Source of the DNA: Ruegeria atlantica | Lineage (GTDB): Bacteria > Pseudomonadota > Alphaproteobacteria > Rhodobacterales > Rhodobacteraceae | Direction of reading: 5' to 3' | Length of the DNA stretch: 64,000 nt | Assembly: GCF_001458195.1 (NCBI RefSeq) | Contig: NZ_CYPU01000071.1 | Coordinates: 124,001 to 188,000 of the forward strand | In this document: piece by piece, positions 1-8,549 of the stretch | Position numbering within the stretch: the stretch's first letter is position 1 | Layout: each line of letters opens with the position of its first letter | Program-made: the position numbers and the translations under genes | The notes under the pieces: generated by a model | Databases searched by the model: none | What the model was told of the DNA's origin: nothing | The model's input: only the letters and a program-made list of their open reading frames with translations

Positions 1-727
1 CGCCATCCAGTTCAATTTGCACTTTGCGCTCGGTCAGGCCGCGACGCGCAGCAGCAACGGCTGTGGCGCATGAGGATGATCCCGAAGCTAGGGTGATGCC
101 CACGCCACGCTCCCACACGCGCATGCGGATGTGGTCCGGTCCAATGATTTGTGCCACTTGGACATTCGTACGCTCAGGATAGAGTGGATGGTGCTCGTAA
201 CGCGAACCGAACTCGGTCAGAGGGATAGCCTCGGCCTCATCAACAAAAAAGGTGCAATGCGGATTGCCCATCCCGGTGGCCGTCGGAGCCCCCTCAATGG
301 GCAGTTCCAGCGTGTCGACCTCCTCAGACAACGGAACCTCGTTCCAGTTCAGTTGGGGGTGCCCCATATTGACCGAGGTCAGGCCGTCTCCGGCGTCCTT
401 TGCGTAAAGAGTGCCGCGTTCGGTCGTCAGTGTCAGGTCGGATCTATCCGATTCCTCCATCAGGAAACGGGCGATGCAACGGGTGGCATTTCCACATGCT
501 GCCGAGGTAGATCCATCTGAATTGTAGAACACCAGATGCGCGTCCGACCTGCCGTTTTCGATCACGGCAAGCTGATCGAATCCGACCCCGAATTGACGGT
601 GCCCGATTCCCTGCGCAAGTGCCGGACTAATCCGCGCAGCAGACGCGCGCGCGTCCACAATGACAAAGTCATTGCCCAGCCCGTGCATCTTCATGAAGGG
701 CAAACCAGTGTTCTGTAATCCTTGCAT
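1..727 (-). CDS. dapF: diaminopimelate epimerase, partial (3' end outside the window)
   Basis: Interconverts LL- and meso-diaminopimelate in cytoplasmic lysine and peptidoglycan synthesis. Reading down from 727 the protein contains KMHGLGNDFVIVDAR, then STSAACGNATRC with the first catalytic cysteine, and GITLASGSSSCATAVAA with the second. About 242 codons are inside the window and the C-terminus runs off the left edge. The ATG at 725-727 is the farthest upstream start and gives a short extension before the usual start region; internal ATGs at 692-694 and 686-688 are alternatives. The gene faces away from tRNA-Lys. A terminator-like hairpin lies about 60 bp upstream. Identification is secure; the exact start is not. 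Confidence 0.95.
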   Translation of the reverse strand, partial: MQGLQNTGLPFMKMHGLGNDFVIVDARASAARISPALAQGIGHRQFGVGFDQLAVIENGRSDAHLVFYNSDGSTSAACGNATRCIARFLMEESDRSDLTLTTERGTLYAKDAGDGLTSVNMGHPQLNWNEVPLSEEVDTLELPIEGAPTATGMGNPHCTFFVDEAEAIPLTEFGSRYEHHPLYPERTNVQVAQIIGPDHIRMRVWERGVGITLASGSSSCATAVAAARRGLTERKVQIELDG

Positions 728-782
728 GGCGCGCATATAACCCTGCGCCTGAAAGGAATCCACCCTGCGACGCAGATTCCTT

Positions 783-803
783 AAAAAAGGGGGTTGACCC
801 CCC
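783..803 (-). terminator. terminator or attenuator-like hairpin upstream of dapF
   Basis: Five G (789-793), loop TTGA (794-797), five or six C (798-803). On the minus strand it is followed by six T (positions 788-783). It therefore points into dapF and would end a minus-strand transcript about 56 nt before the dapF start. No gene lies between it and tRNA-Lys on that strand, so it may be a leader attenuator or the end of an unannotated small RNA. Confidence 0.5.
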
Positions 804-884
804 AGCGCCACCTGCCTAATTAGGCCGCCTATCGGGTCGCCGGAAACACTGATTACTCTGGCGATACGAGGTGCAAATAAGGTC

Positions 885-913
885 TTGAACCCGGTCGGGA
901 AAATGACTTAAAG
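885..913 (+). promoter_or_regulatory. possible promoter of tRNA-Lys
   Basis: TTGAAC at 885-890 and TTAAAG at 908-913 are spaced by 17 bp and end 34 bp before the tRNA. The -35 is good and the -10 poor. Inferred only from the consensus. Confidence 0.3.
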
Positions 914-947
914 AGCGCCACGGATCGACAAGATCCAGCAAAAGAGT

Positions 948-1023
948 GGGCCGTTAGCTCAGTTGGTAGAGCAACTGACTTTTAATCAGTGGGTCGCAGG
1001 TTCGAATCCTGCACGGCTCACCA
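948..1023 (+). tRNA. tRNA-Lys (anticodon TTT), CCA encoded
   Basis: 76 nt. The acceptor stem GGGCCGT pairs with ACGGCTC (one G-U), the discriminator is A and CCA is at 1021-1023. The anticodon stem ACTGA/TCAGT closes the loop CTTTTAA, giving anticodon TTT. Its 3' half is the integration target of the island to the right: 978-1031 recurs exactly at 9902-9955. Because the left copy completes the gene, the tRNA stays functional after integration. Confidence 0.97.
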
Positions 1024-1031
1024 CTTTTTTC
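978..1031 (+). repeat. left attachment repeat (inside tRNA-Lys)
   Basis: It begins at the A before the anticodon loop, covers the anticodon and T arms and CCA, and ends in CACTTTTTTC. It is identical base for base to 9902-9955. Similarity extends five bases further left with one mismatch (G977 versus A9901). Confidence 0.95.
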
Positions 1032-1692
1032 AAAATATTTTCAATGTGTTATAAGTGTTCCATCTCATGCGGGGCATGCCGGAGTGGGTTGCGGCGTCGG
1101 CTCTAGGGGACTCATAGGGGACACGTGCGCGATTTTTGCTGCCGTATCGGGGCCACTGGTATTCAACGAGTTACTCGGGTCCGGCCCGATCACCACCACT
1201 ATAAAAAGGCTGGGTGCATAACAGCCAATGACGGACTTTGCCCTCATGTTGAGGATGACCCGTTATCCCCACTGACAACCAGCAGAAAGTGGTAAGATGC
1301 TTGTTTCTTTCCATTATTGTGGAAAGGGCGCGGACGCAAACCCCACTATAGGAACAAGAAAAACCATCCCGTTTAAACGGGACGACCCTTGATTTAGGTA
1401 TGGTGAAACAGGATGCAGGCGGTCATGCGCTTAGAAGTCGGCGCGCATCCCTGAGTTTGCTTTCATCCAGGCGGATAGCTGTACCGATACGCACCCAAAA
1501 ACCATGTTCCTCAGCAGCCGCTCGTAGCGAATCCTTTTGGCACCGCATATGCGGAACTGAGCAAAATCCGGTCAGCTGGTCACCTTCTGGTCGCGGTCTG
1601 AATTTGGTCAGAAACCCGACAGCACCCCAGCCCTACTTCGACCGGAACACGACCGGCGAGTTCCTGTTGTGCTTGCCGGAGGAGGTGTAGCG
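1024..1692. other. island left end without recognisable gene
   Basis: No convincing coding region with a ribosome binding site was seen. The one clear structure is a perfect 16-bp palindrome at 1367-1382 (TCCCGTTTAAACGGGA). The tract just after the tRNA is AT-rich. Confidence 0.5.
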
Positions 1693-2006
1693 ATGAGCGC
1701 TTCGGTTATTTTGCTCGCCTTCTTCGGTGGGGATTTGGTCTGCTGATTGGCATGGACACCGGGAACGAGGCAGTAACTGGGATCAGCGGATTGGTGTTCG
1801 CGGTTTCAATACTGATGATTATCGTTCGTCCGCCGGCCGCAGACGACCGCAGATATGACGCTGCGCCGGGTGTCCACTGGTTTTGGTGGGTGTTCTGGAC
1901 AGTACTGTTCTGGCCTGCCCTGCTTATTGTGTACTTTGTTCACACTGGTAAGAAATCTGCTGGAGCAGCCTTGGCGAAGAAGGAGATCGAAAGTGGGCGT
2001 GGTTAA
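1693..2006 (+). pseudogene. small membrane protein, apparent 1-bp frameshift
   Basis: A strong ribosome binding site (GGAGGTG, 1681-1687) sits 5 nt before ATG 1693. That frame gives MSASVILLAFF and stops after 17 codons at 1746. A different frame, open through ATG 1752, continues with FGLLIGMDTGNEAV and runs to 2006. Adding one G to the GGGG run at 1729-1732 joins the two into a protein of about 104 residues with a hydrophobic N-terminus, two more likely membrane segments (including WFWWVFWTVLFWPALLIVY) and a basic, Lys-rich tail. ATG 1752 has no good ribosome binding site of its own, so the 84-residue reading from there is less likely the native protein. The family is unknown. The lesion may be real decay, slippage in a homopolymer, or a sequencing error. 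Confidence 0.6.
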
Positions 2007-2166
2007 GAAAATCTTCGGTGTAGTCGCCTTGGGGGTTGTTGGTGTAGTTGGCTACGCCGGGTTCCAATACCTCACCGACCCCAAAATGAAGTACAACCTT
2101 GCTTGTAAGCAACTTCACCACGAAACTTTGCAGGAAGCAGGCGACGACAACACGAAAGTCATTTGA
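1993..2166 (+). pseudogene. small membrane-anchored protein, probably 3'-truncated
   Basis: The GTG start at 1993 overlaps the end of the previous gene by 14 nt and is preceded by AAGGAG (1978-1983), which suggests translational coupling. The 57 residues begin GVVKKIFGVVALGVVGVVGY, one membrane segment, followed by a short soluble part with one cysteine. The reading ends at 2166 exactly where a minus-strand gene also loses its 3' end, so both probably run into a rearrangement joint near 2160. No family recognised. Confidence 0.5.
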
Positions 2167-2598
2167 TGGGCCAAACGCTCCATTGTTCGTTACCCACAAC
2201 TGGTCAAATATCGTGCTTCCTCTGCTAGAGCTTGGGGCGTCATTTGCAGTCTCAACGACTATTTGATTACCAGAAGACCAAGTAGTGCCATTTATCGTAT
2301 AGGAATAGCCAACCGAGCCGCTCGTTGGAAATTTGAAAGCTTGAGAGGATTGGTTTGAATACTGATAGGTAGGAGTTACCGAGGTAGCCGTGTTTGTGTC
2401 GTAGGTTACGGAGCCAACAACTTGTTCTCCACCAGATACCCCCCCAGGTGCCGGAAGCGCGCCCAATTGTGCGTAGCTATAGGCCGAAGTTACGGTTCCC
2501 GGGAAGTCGATTGTAACAGTAGAAGCTTCGCTCTGAGTGGAGACAAATGTTGACGATGCAGCTGCCCCGCAAAGAGCGATTTTCTTAAAAAAACTCAT
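2160..2598 (-). pseudogene. secreted protein, 3'-truncated
   Basis: Starts at ATG 2596-2598. Residues 1 to about 26 look like a signal peptide (MSFFKKIALCGAAASSTF) followed by a Thr/Ser/Gly/Asn-rich beta-type exported region. It resembles exported proteins that carry a C-terminal sorting tag, but no tag is present here. The open frame continues past 2160 into sequence that is the antisense of the small + strand gene, so the real protein appears cut after about 146 residues at the joint near 2160. Confidence 0.55.
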
Positions 2599-2895
2599 AA
2601 CCAAATCCCGAACTAGCTAAAATCGGAAGTGTTGCAAGCACTCGCAATTGAGTCAACTCCGCCGCAATTTTCGCCCAGCGCCTTGAAAAACAGCTCTATT
2701 TCATTGGCTTCTTCAAGAGCCTCTTGATGTTCATGCGTACACCCCTCAGAGCTTTGTCACGTTGGATTCTAAGCAAACACGCAGGGTTGTCCCCGCACCA
2801 GATGGGATTAGTTTTTCAGACTAAATTCGGACAGAGCCGGCAAATACAAAGAGAACGCTGCGTGCCTTTACGATACTTGCGATCCCAAGGCACTC

Positions 2896-3351
2896 ATGGA
2901 TCATGCTAAAGGCTTCAAAAGCAACATCACAAAACTGCCGATACTCTCCAAAACGGCCACCATTCTTGAAGGCAGTTTTAGCAAACTTGGACGGTACATG
3001 ACTAAGCCTCCATACCTTGGGAAAGAGGTTGATTACCGCAAATTTGGAACGGGTGAACCGTGTCTGTTCCCGTCGCGGGAGTTGAACAAACACCATGATT
3101 TTCGGCTGTTTGAGTATTGTGCAAAGTTGCCGATGGAGCAGACGATCTTCGGCGTGCGTGACGGCACCAAGCTCAGAAACAAAATTGTCTCGGGCCTCAA
3201 GAAATGGCAGTCACAGAGAGAGGGTACCGAAGTCAAACTTGGACACCGGATCAACACTGTGTTCAAGCGCTTTTTTGCAGATAACAAGCGGTTTAAGAAC
3301 TACCGGCCGTTTAAGGTCAAATGGAAAAAGCCCACAAAGCGTAAGCGATAG
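2896..3351 (+). CDS. hypothetical basic protein, possibly 5'-truncated
   Basis: 151 residues from ATG 2896, rich in Lys and Arg with a very basic tail (KPTKRKR). No family recognised. The same frame is open upstream back to 2812, just after a TAG at 2809-2811, and that stretch reads plausibly as protein (KYKENAACLYDTCDPKALM) but has no start codon. This suggests the gene lost its 5' end when the flanking sequence was joined. Function unknown. Confidence 0.45.
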   Translation: MDHAKGFKSNITKLPILSKTATILEGSFSKLGRYMTKPPYLGKEVDYRKFGTGEPCLFPSRELNKHHDFRLFEYCAKLPMEQTIFGVRDGTKLRNKIVSGLKKWQSQREGTEVKLGHRINTVFKRFFADNKRFKNYRPFKVKWKKPTKRKR

Positions 3352-3504
3352 GGTGTTGAGGCGGGATGTTACTCCCGCCCACAGTGTTCTGAGGGGAAAC
3401 GGTGATATCTTCGGAACCGGCTATTCGAGCGCTGCGCGGCTAAGGCCTGAAAGGAGCCCAAGGCGGGCGCGCAACTATGTTCCGCTGATACTGTTTTGCA
3501 TGCG

Positions 3505-5415
3505 CTACGGAGTGTACCAAATTGGAGAGGTATACGCGCGATCCTGGACAGTCGGCTGTACTGCCTCCGGCAATGGAATTCCATAAAACGCCGCATCATA
3601 TGTGGTCCAACGCGGCTTTGGAATTTCGATTACACGCACATAGTAGAACGCGCTTTCACTGGGATCAAAATCCGAATCCACCCAATAGGCATCGATGGCG
3701 ACGGCGCCAATTGTGTTAGTGAAGCTTGCGGCCTCAATGTCCACAGTCGATCCGACCGGTTCACGCGCCCGCCCGTCATCACCAATTTGACGATTGCCGG
3801 ATACGGCCACGTCATATACCCGTTCGTGCGTTTCACCAGCCTTATCAATCCATCCCTTAATGATCTGCACCCGATCTAGATTGGCCCCGTCCGGATCGCG
3901 CAGGGCGCGGACCAGAAAACGTGGCGCGGCATTCTCGGGCGCGTTGACGAGATCGCTGCCCATCGGAACACCATTCTGATAACCATTGGATATAAAATCT
4001 GAAGTCTGAAGGTCTGCCTCTTCAAACTCCCAGCCACCAAATACTCGAACGCGGATACGGCTGCCGGTTGTAGCATAGGCTTCTTTGCGGGTAATCGCGC
4101 CGTATACTTCCTTACGGGTGTTTTCGCGGGCCCAGACGGCGGTAAGGCCGGATGCAGATTCTTGCGCGGTCAGAATCCTTAGCGCTGGATCTTCGGCAGG
4201 AATCACATCCATATTGTGCCGATTGGCGGACGGTTCCGTGTGCTGGTACTTGCCAAAATAGTTGTCCTCGCGCGTCGTGGGTAACGCTGTGTGCGTGTCA
4301 GTCGTGCCATAAAGTCCGAACTTATAGGGGTTCACGCCGATATCACGTTCAATCTCCAGACCCACCTTGAGCGCGGACCGGGCGTACTCGTATTGCAGCA
4401 TCTCGGGTGTCTTTGCCGCCGTGCCCGAGAGATTAGCAACATCCCAGCGTTCGAAATCCGCAAATTCGTCATCCGGTGACAACAATGGGTGGGTTTCCTC
4501 GTCACCTTTGATTTGGGTCATCTCGTGCATCGGTTCCCAGCGAATGCGCTTGGCCGCATAATCTGCATCCATGGGCGAACCGTCGAACTTGTTCTTGTTG
4601 AACATCAGCCCGTTCGACATATTCCCGTTATGCGGCACAGAAATGGCCTTTCCGCCGATATTGGCCTCGTAGTCGGACAAATAGTCCCACAGCATTTCCG
4701 GGTCCGGCGCTTGGAAAAACGACAAGGGGCGAGTCTTGCTGGTTTTTTCCGCACCGTCGCCAAATATGATCACGCGGTGCAGGTTGTCGCCCTTGGGTGT
4801 GAAAGTCCACTCGAACCCGCTTAGCGCCGTAAAAGTGCCTGGATCGTTGTATTCGTCTACTGTCTCGACGATATCGAGCCAGATATCACCGTCGAGGTCC
4901 AGACCAGCGGTCGGATCTCTTCCCTCTACAGTTGAGATTTCAATGATCTCTCCGAAAGCGGCCATCCGGCCTAGCTGCCCCTCTCCAAACTGGTCGTAAA
5001 TGCGTCTGCCCCATTCGTCCTGCAACAGGTTTTGGTTTGACGTGCGGATTGCAGTGGATAGCCCCAGCATTTCTGCGTGCTCTGTGATTGCCAGAAAATC
5101 CAGGGGACGTATGAGTTGGACCGGTTGCCCGGTGTTCGAAATGATCTTTTCGCCGCGCGCGACACGAAACGCGTCGTGGATGTTTAGTGAGGTGCCAATC
5201 AGGCCGGCATCGAAGGAAATCTCTGTGTGAAAGTGAAGGTCGCCGAACAACACTTGATTAGGGTAAGAGCGATTGACAAACGGAGAGTAGTCCTGAGGGG
5301 GGACCGCTTCAGGCGGTGGAACTTCTCCTTCAAACGCATCAGCCTGCGATCCAGCCGTAAGCGCGAGAAGACATGCCAAAATTGTCGAACTGTTTGATTT
5401 ATTGCAAAAATGCAT
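3505..5415 (-). CDS. exported DUF3604 family protein
   Basis: 636 residues. Start chosen at ATG 5413-5415, preceded by GGGGA on the minus strand; an in-frame codon 30 nt upstream is possible. Residues 1 to about 27 are a signal peptide ending near AGSQADAFEG, so the protein is probably periplasmic. The body is the PHP-like DUF3604 family, a metal-hydrolase fold: LFGDLHFHTEISFDAG near residue 57 supplies HxH ligands, FLAITEHAEMLG follows, then ALSGFEWTF, ISVPHNGNMS and GLYGTTDTHTALP with later His/Asp candidates. The biochemical role of the family is not established. It is the largest cargo gene of the island and its minus-strand neighbour upstream is a small XRE regulator. Confidence 0.88.
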   Translation of the reverse strand: MHFCNKSNSSTILACLLALTAGSQADAFEGEVPPPEAVPPQDYSPFVNRSYPNQVLFGDLHFHTEISFDAGLIGTSLNIHDAFRVARGEKIISNTGQPVQLIRPLDFLAITEHAEMLGLSTAIRTSNQNLLQDEWGRRIYDQFGEGQLGRMAAFGEIIEISTVEGRDPTAGLDLDGDIWLDIVETVDEYNDPGTFTALSGFEWTFTPKGDNLHRVIIFGDGAEKTSKTRPLSFFQAPDPEMLWDYLSDYEANIGGKAISVPHNGNMSNGLMFNKNKFDGSPMDADYAAKRIRWEPMHEMTQIKGDEETHPLLSPDDEFADFERWDVANLSGTAAKTPEMLQYEYARSALKVGLEIERDIGVNPYKFGLYGTTDTHTALPTTREDNYFGKYQHTEPSANRHNMDVIPAEDPALRILTAQESASGLTAVWARENTRKEVYGAITRKEAYATTGSRIRVRVFGGWEFEEADLQTSDFISNGYQNGVPMGSDLVNAPENAAPRFLVRALRDPDGANLDRVQIIKGWIDKAGETHERVYDVAVSGNRQIGDDGRAREPVGSTVDIEAASFTNTIGAVAIDAYWVDSDFDPSESAFYYVRVIEIPKPRWTTYDAAFYGIPLPEAVQPTVQDRAYTSPIWYTP

Positions 5416-5772
5416 TTCAGATCCCCTAATATTGAGCGCCCGCATGAAAATGCTAACTTGGGGAAAATCATATTCATATATTGACAGGTATAATTTTAAC
5501 GATTCGTAGAGCGCGAGTCGACACTCTTCTGGCGAAACTGGGATAGATAGAATAGGTCCCCTGGATTGCAGCCCAGGAATTCACACACCCTTGAATCAGC
5601 ACCCTACGTTGAACGGCGGCTTCGTCCCGCATGTCGTCAGTTGATGACCGACACATAGAATGACCGCATCGGTGCTGAGCAAGAGATTTTACCCTTTGGA
5701 CTTGGCTTTATGTTGGGGGCAAATCGTGCGCACCTTGCTCATGTCTTCCAATGAGGTCGCTTTGGAAACTCC
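5416..5772. other. intergenic region of 357 bp
   Basis: Lies upstream of the DUF3604 gene and downstream of the XRE gene, both on the minus strand. No convincing gene; it probably contains the promoter of the DUF3604 gene. Confidence 0.4.
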
Positions 5773-6012
5773 TCATGGTTTTACCATCTCGGTAAGAATT
5801 TCGGTGAATGCTTCGATGCCGGTTGTCGCTTCTGCCCATCTCGCAAACTCGACCACATCCATGCGCCGTTCGCCAGTTTCGGACTTAGCGACAAACGACT
5901 GAACCGTGCCCAAACGCTCTGCAAGTGCGGCTTGCGTTAAGCCTGCTTTGAGTCTGGCTTCTTTGAGGCCAGCTATCAAAATTTGATGCTCTCTGGTTCT
6001 GAGGGATTTCAA
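5773..6012 (-). CDS. XRE-family helix-turn-helix regulator
   Basis: 79 residues from a TTG start at 6012. A single HTH domain covers residues 12 to 65: LKEARLKAGLTQAALAERLG, then SFVAKSETGERRMDVVEFAR, the usual Cro/CI-type helix 2, helix 3 and stabilising helix. There is no other domain. It is divergent from the secreted protein at 6096, with 83 bp between the starts, so it may control that gene and the island. The TTG start is the only upstream start in the open frame and has a weak ribosome binding site. Confidence 0.8.
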   Translation of the reverse strand: MKSLRTREHQILIAGLKEARLKAGLTQAALAERLGTVQSFVAKSETGERRMDVVEFARWAEATTGIEAFTEILTEMVKP

Positions 6013-6095
6013 TGTCAGGTGCCGTATTGATCAGTCGTTGGCGACCTGATAATCCCAAGTTAGAATAATCCCATTTTGGAATAAGGCTATCTAAC

Positions 6096-6746
6096 TTGCT
6101 GAGAATTATACTTACATTCCTGCTGCTTGCTTTCGGCAGCGTCGCTTTTGCTCAGACAGCAACGGAGCGTCACAACGTAGAAACTGCATTCCGTGCCCTT
6201 GACCAAACTTCGCGCGAAACGGCGCAATTAGAGCTTCAACATCAGAACCTGTACTTACAGCAGATTGACGGCCTCTGGGGTGCCGGAACTGAGCAAGCGT
6301 TGTTGGCCGCGTTGTTTATGTTGAACGAGATTGGAACCGACGTTTCGGTAGATACAGAAACCGATGCGCAGAGTTTCCTCGACTTCATCATAGTTGGTTC
6401 CGCACAAGGTCTCATATTCGGTGAAGCCGATGAGCCTGAGGAGAGCGTTGGCTTGCCTAGTTGGCTGGCAAGTTACCTATCATTTGACGCACAGATCGCT
6501 GATTGGCGACAAGCGACCCAGCAGATCAAAGTCGCGTCTGCAGCAAACTATTACACGGCCTTGATTCCTTCCGACGCGCAAGTTCAGAGCCTGATCCAAA
6601 CCGGACAGCTGCAGATGATCGCGGAACGCATTGCTCCATGCATGGATGAGATGATCGAATTCGGCGTGCAGACCGGGCAAAAACGCGTGTCCGATCCTAT
6701 TTACCCTGATTTTTTGCAAGTGTGCGCAGCGCTGGTCCTTCAATAG
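6096..6746 (+). CDS. exported protein with peptidoglycan-binding-like motif
   Basis: 216 residues from a TTG start. The first 20 residues are a signal peptide (LLRIILTFLLLAFGSVAFAQ). IDGLWGAGTEQALLAAL at about 52-68 matches the core of the PG_binding_1 repeat, which binds cell wall. The rest is Gln/Glu-rich and helical with no family seen; two cysteines near the C-terminus could form a disulfide. Divergent from the XRE gene, which may regulate it. A terminator follows at once. Confidence 0.65.
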   Translation: MLRIILTFLLLAFGSVAFAQTATERHNVETAFRALDQTSRETAQLELQHQNLYLQQIDGLWGAGTEQALLAALFMLNEIGTDVSVDTETDAQSFLDFIIVGSAQGLIFGEADEPEESVGLPSWLASYLSFDAQIADWRQATQQIKVASAANYYTALIPSDAQVQSLIQTGQLQMIAERIAPCMDEMIEFGVQTGQKRVSDPIYPDFLQVCAALVLQ

Positions 6747-6770
6747 ACCCTAAAACTTGCGGGTCTTTTG
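6745..6770 (+). terminator. intrinsic terminator
   Basis: Stem AGACCC (6745-6750) with GGGTCT (6761-6766), loop of 10 nt, then a TTT tail. It overlaps the stop codon of the preceding gene. Confidence 0.65.
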
Positions 6771-6815
6771 GTGCCCGAACCTTCTAAAAAACTCCCCGCT
6801 AAAACAGGACACGAA

Positions 6816-7001
6816 ATGAAACTCTTGATAGGCGCAACCGCCATGTTGGTCTGTTTTTACTTTGGTCAATGGATGTTCCGCAGTGGAATGCGATTGCAGA
6901 CCAATGGTTAAAAGATCGGTGGATGGTTCCGAATATTCTGCTCCATACAGTTTTTCATCTACCCGATGATCGGCATGGCAACAATTCTATCCTCAAATTA
7001 G
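6816..7001 (+). pseudogene. small two-helix membrane protein split by an in-frame stop
   Basis: ATG 6816 follows AGGA by 7-8 nt. The frame reads MKLLIGATAMLVCFYFGQWM and ends at TAA 6909-6911 after 31 residues. The same frame then continues without shift as KIGGWFRIFCSIQFFIYPMI and a few more residues to TAG 6999-7001. Together this is a 61-codon protein with two hydrophobic segments and one premature stop codon. A nonsense mutation is the simplest reading; readthrough cannot be excluded. No family recognised. Confidence 0.5.
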
Positions 7002-7186
7002 CGGATTGCCTGCAAAGCTAACGAGAACACCAAATACGCGTTCAATGATGCGCACGTTAGTAAAGCCGAAGGCTTCGGAAAAAGCGTGCCGGGGACCTTC
7101 TCGACGGCTGAGTTGGCTTCCTTGCGAATACCTCTTCCTGAGACTCAATCACACCATTCAAACAAACCAAAGACGAGCAGTACAAG

Positions 7187-7690
7187 ATGGCCCTTACCAC
7201 CTGTTACGAATGCGAAACTGAAATCTCTGATCAAGCCACAGCCTGTCCTAACTGTGGTGCGCCGCAACACTATGATAATGACGACGTAACCACCAAAAGC
7301 ACTGCCCATGAGCTTGTGAGAGTAGTGGTCGGTTTCGTTGTCGCTAGCTTTGTCTTGACCTATGGGCTGAATTGGCTGTCACAAGGTGAACCACCAAACC
7401 CCGTCGAAATGGTGACTGATCTTTTGAGGCAAATGGATTTTGAAGTCGGCGATCTGGATTGCGAGAGCATTCACGACGAGATCATCGCGCTTTCCACAGA
7501 GCATGCTATTCAGAACGGTGGTATCACGATGCAGGCCCTTGTGAACACATCGACGGAGTCTCAATCGCCAACGGAAGTCAATTGCATCGGTCGAGCGACT
7601 TGGTCTAATAGCACCAACAGCCGGGTCGAATACTCGAAGTCATACAGCGACGGGCAGGCTTGGCTTGAGTTCCAAGAACTATTGTTTTGA
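7187..7690 (+). CDS. zinc-ribbon membrane protein
   Basis: 167 residues. The N-terminal zinc ribbon has two CxxC pairs: TTCYECETEISDQATACPNC. A membrane segment follows at about 44-63 (VVVGFVVASFVLTYGLNWL), then an outer domain of about 100 residues with two cysteines, possibly a disulfide. The arrangement fits a membrane-anchored small protein with a cytoplasmic zinc ribbon and a periplasmic sensor or binding domain. Function unknown. Monocistronic. Confidence 0.65.
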   Translation: MALTTCYECETEISDQATACPNCGAPQHYDNDDVTTKSTAHELVRVVVGFVVASFVLTYGLNWLSQGEPPNPVEMVTDLLRQMDFEVGDLDCESIHDEIIALSTEHAIQNGGITMQALVNTSTESQSPTEVNCIGRATWSNSTNSRVEYSKSYSDGQAWLEFQELLF

Positions 7691-8066
7691 TATTCAGCGT
7701 TACCCCTCAGAATATCGCGTTCCGACAGACGGCGGAAAAAGTGATAACCCATTGTTAATGCGGAGTGTGTGCTGAGCGGCGCTCTAACGCGCAGAGCGTG
7801 GCCGTTCAGCAATTTTAAGCATGTTGTGGCATTGGCGCGTAGTTCGCGCGTCGGTGCCGCGCTCTAGCCACGCCACCATTCAACCAAAAATTGGGCAGAG
7901 TAAGCGGCACTTGATAATGTTGGTTTATCGCCGTCGGTCGATAGTTGAAGCCATCATTCTGCAACGAAGCAAAATCAAAGTTGCGCGGGCACAATTTTTG
8001 ACCTGTGCTCATTCCAAAGTTGAATCTAAGGTGACCGCCGAAAGAAGAGATTTCAGGGCGGTATTG
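7691..8066. other. region without assigned gene
   Basis: The reading frame of the next gene is open back to 7821, but that stretch is Arg/Ser-rich and unlike the acidic protein that follows, so the upstream extension is not accepted. Nothing else was recognised. Confidence 0.4.
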
Positions 8067-8459
8067 ATGGGCGAGAACGAAACTGACTCGAAGGTGCAGA
8101 AGTCGGATACATCCGGCGGTCAAGCGCGGGGTATCTCGTTAGAAGAACTGTTTTCCCACCTCGGTGAACCCTACAGGGGCCAAGGAAGAGATCAACTTAC
8201 TAACGCTCAAAAAGATGGTTTCCTAGAACCACTTGCTGACGTAGCTGATACGCCTCGGGCACGTGTGGATATTCGATCTCTCAATGACGATAAGCAAACC
8301 CGCAGATCGATATCAGAGTCCACATTTGCACGTGTTCAATCTGACGTGGAAATGCTGGACTGGATTTTCGTGGGCCGCTGCTCAGGAGAGGAAGACAGCT
8401 ATGAAAAGATTCTGAACTATATGGCCGAGAAGGTACATAGGTTGCTCCGATTACAGTAA
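8067..8459 (+). CDS. hypothetical acidic protein
   Basis: 130 residues from ATG 8067 (GENETDSKVQKSD...). Polar and charged, no signal peptide or membrane segment. The C-terminal half is probably helical (SEEDSYEKILNYM-type composition, with GRCSGEEDSYEKILNYMAEK seen). No family recognised. It lies between the zinc-ribbon gene and the convergent integrase gene. Confidence 0.45.
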   Translation: MGENETDSKVQKSDTSGGQARGISLEELFSHLGEPYRGQGRDQLTNAQKDGFLEPLADVADTPRARVDIRSLNDDKQTRRSISESTFARVQSDVEMLDWIFVGRCSGEEDSYEKILNYMAEKVHRLLRLQ

Positions 8460-8549
8460 AGATCCATTTGTCGCCAGCCCACGGACAGCGCATGTCCGTT
8501 TTGGGCTGCGACCATCGGTAACTATGTCCATAGTCTGTGAGTTCTGGGC

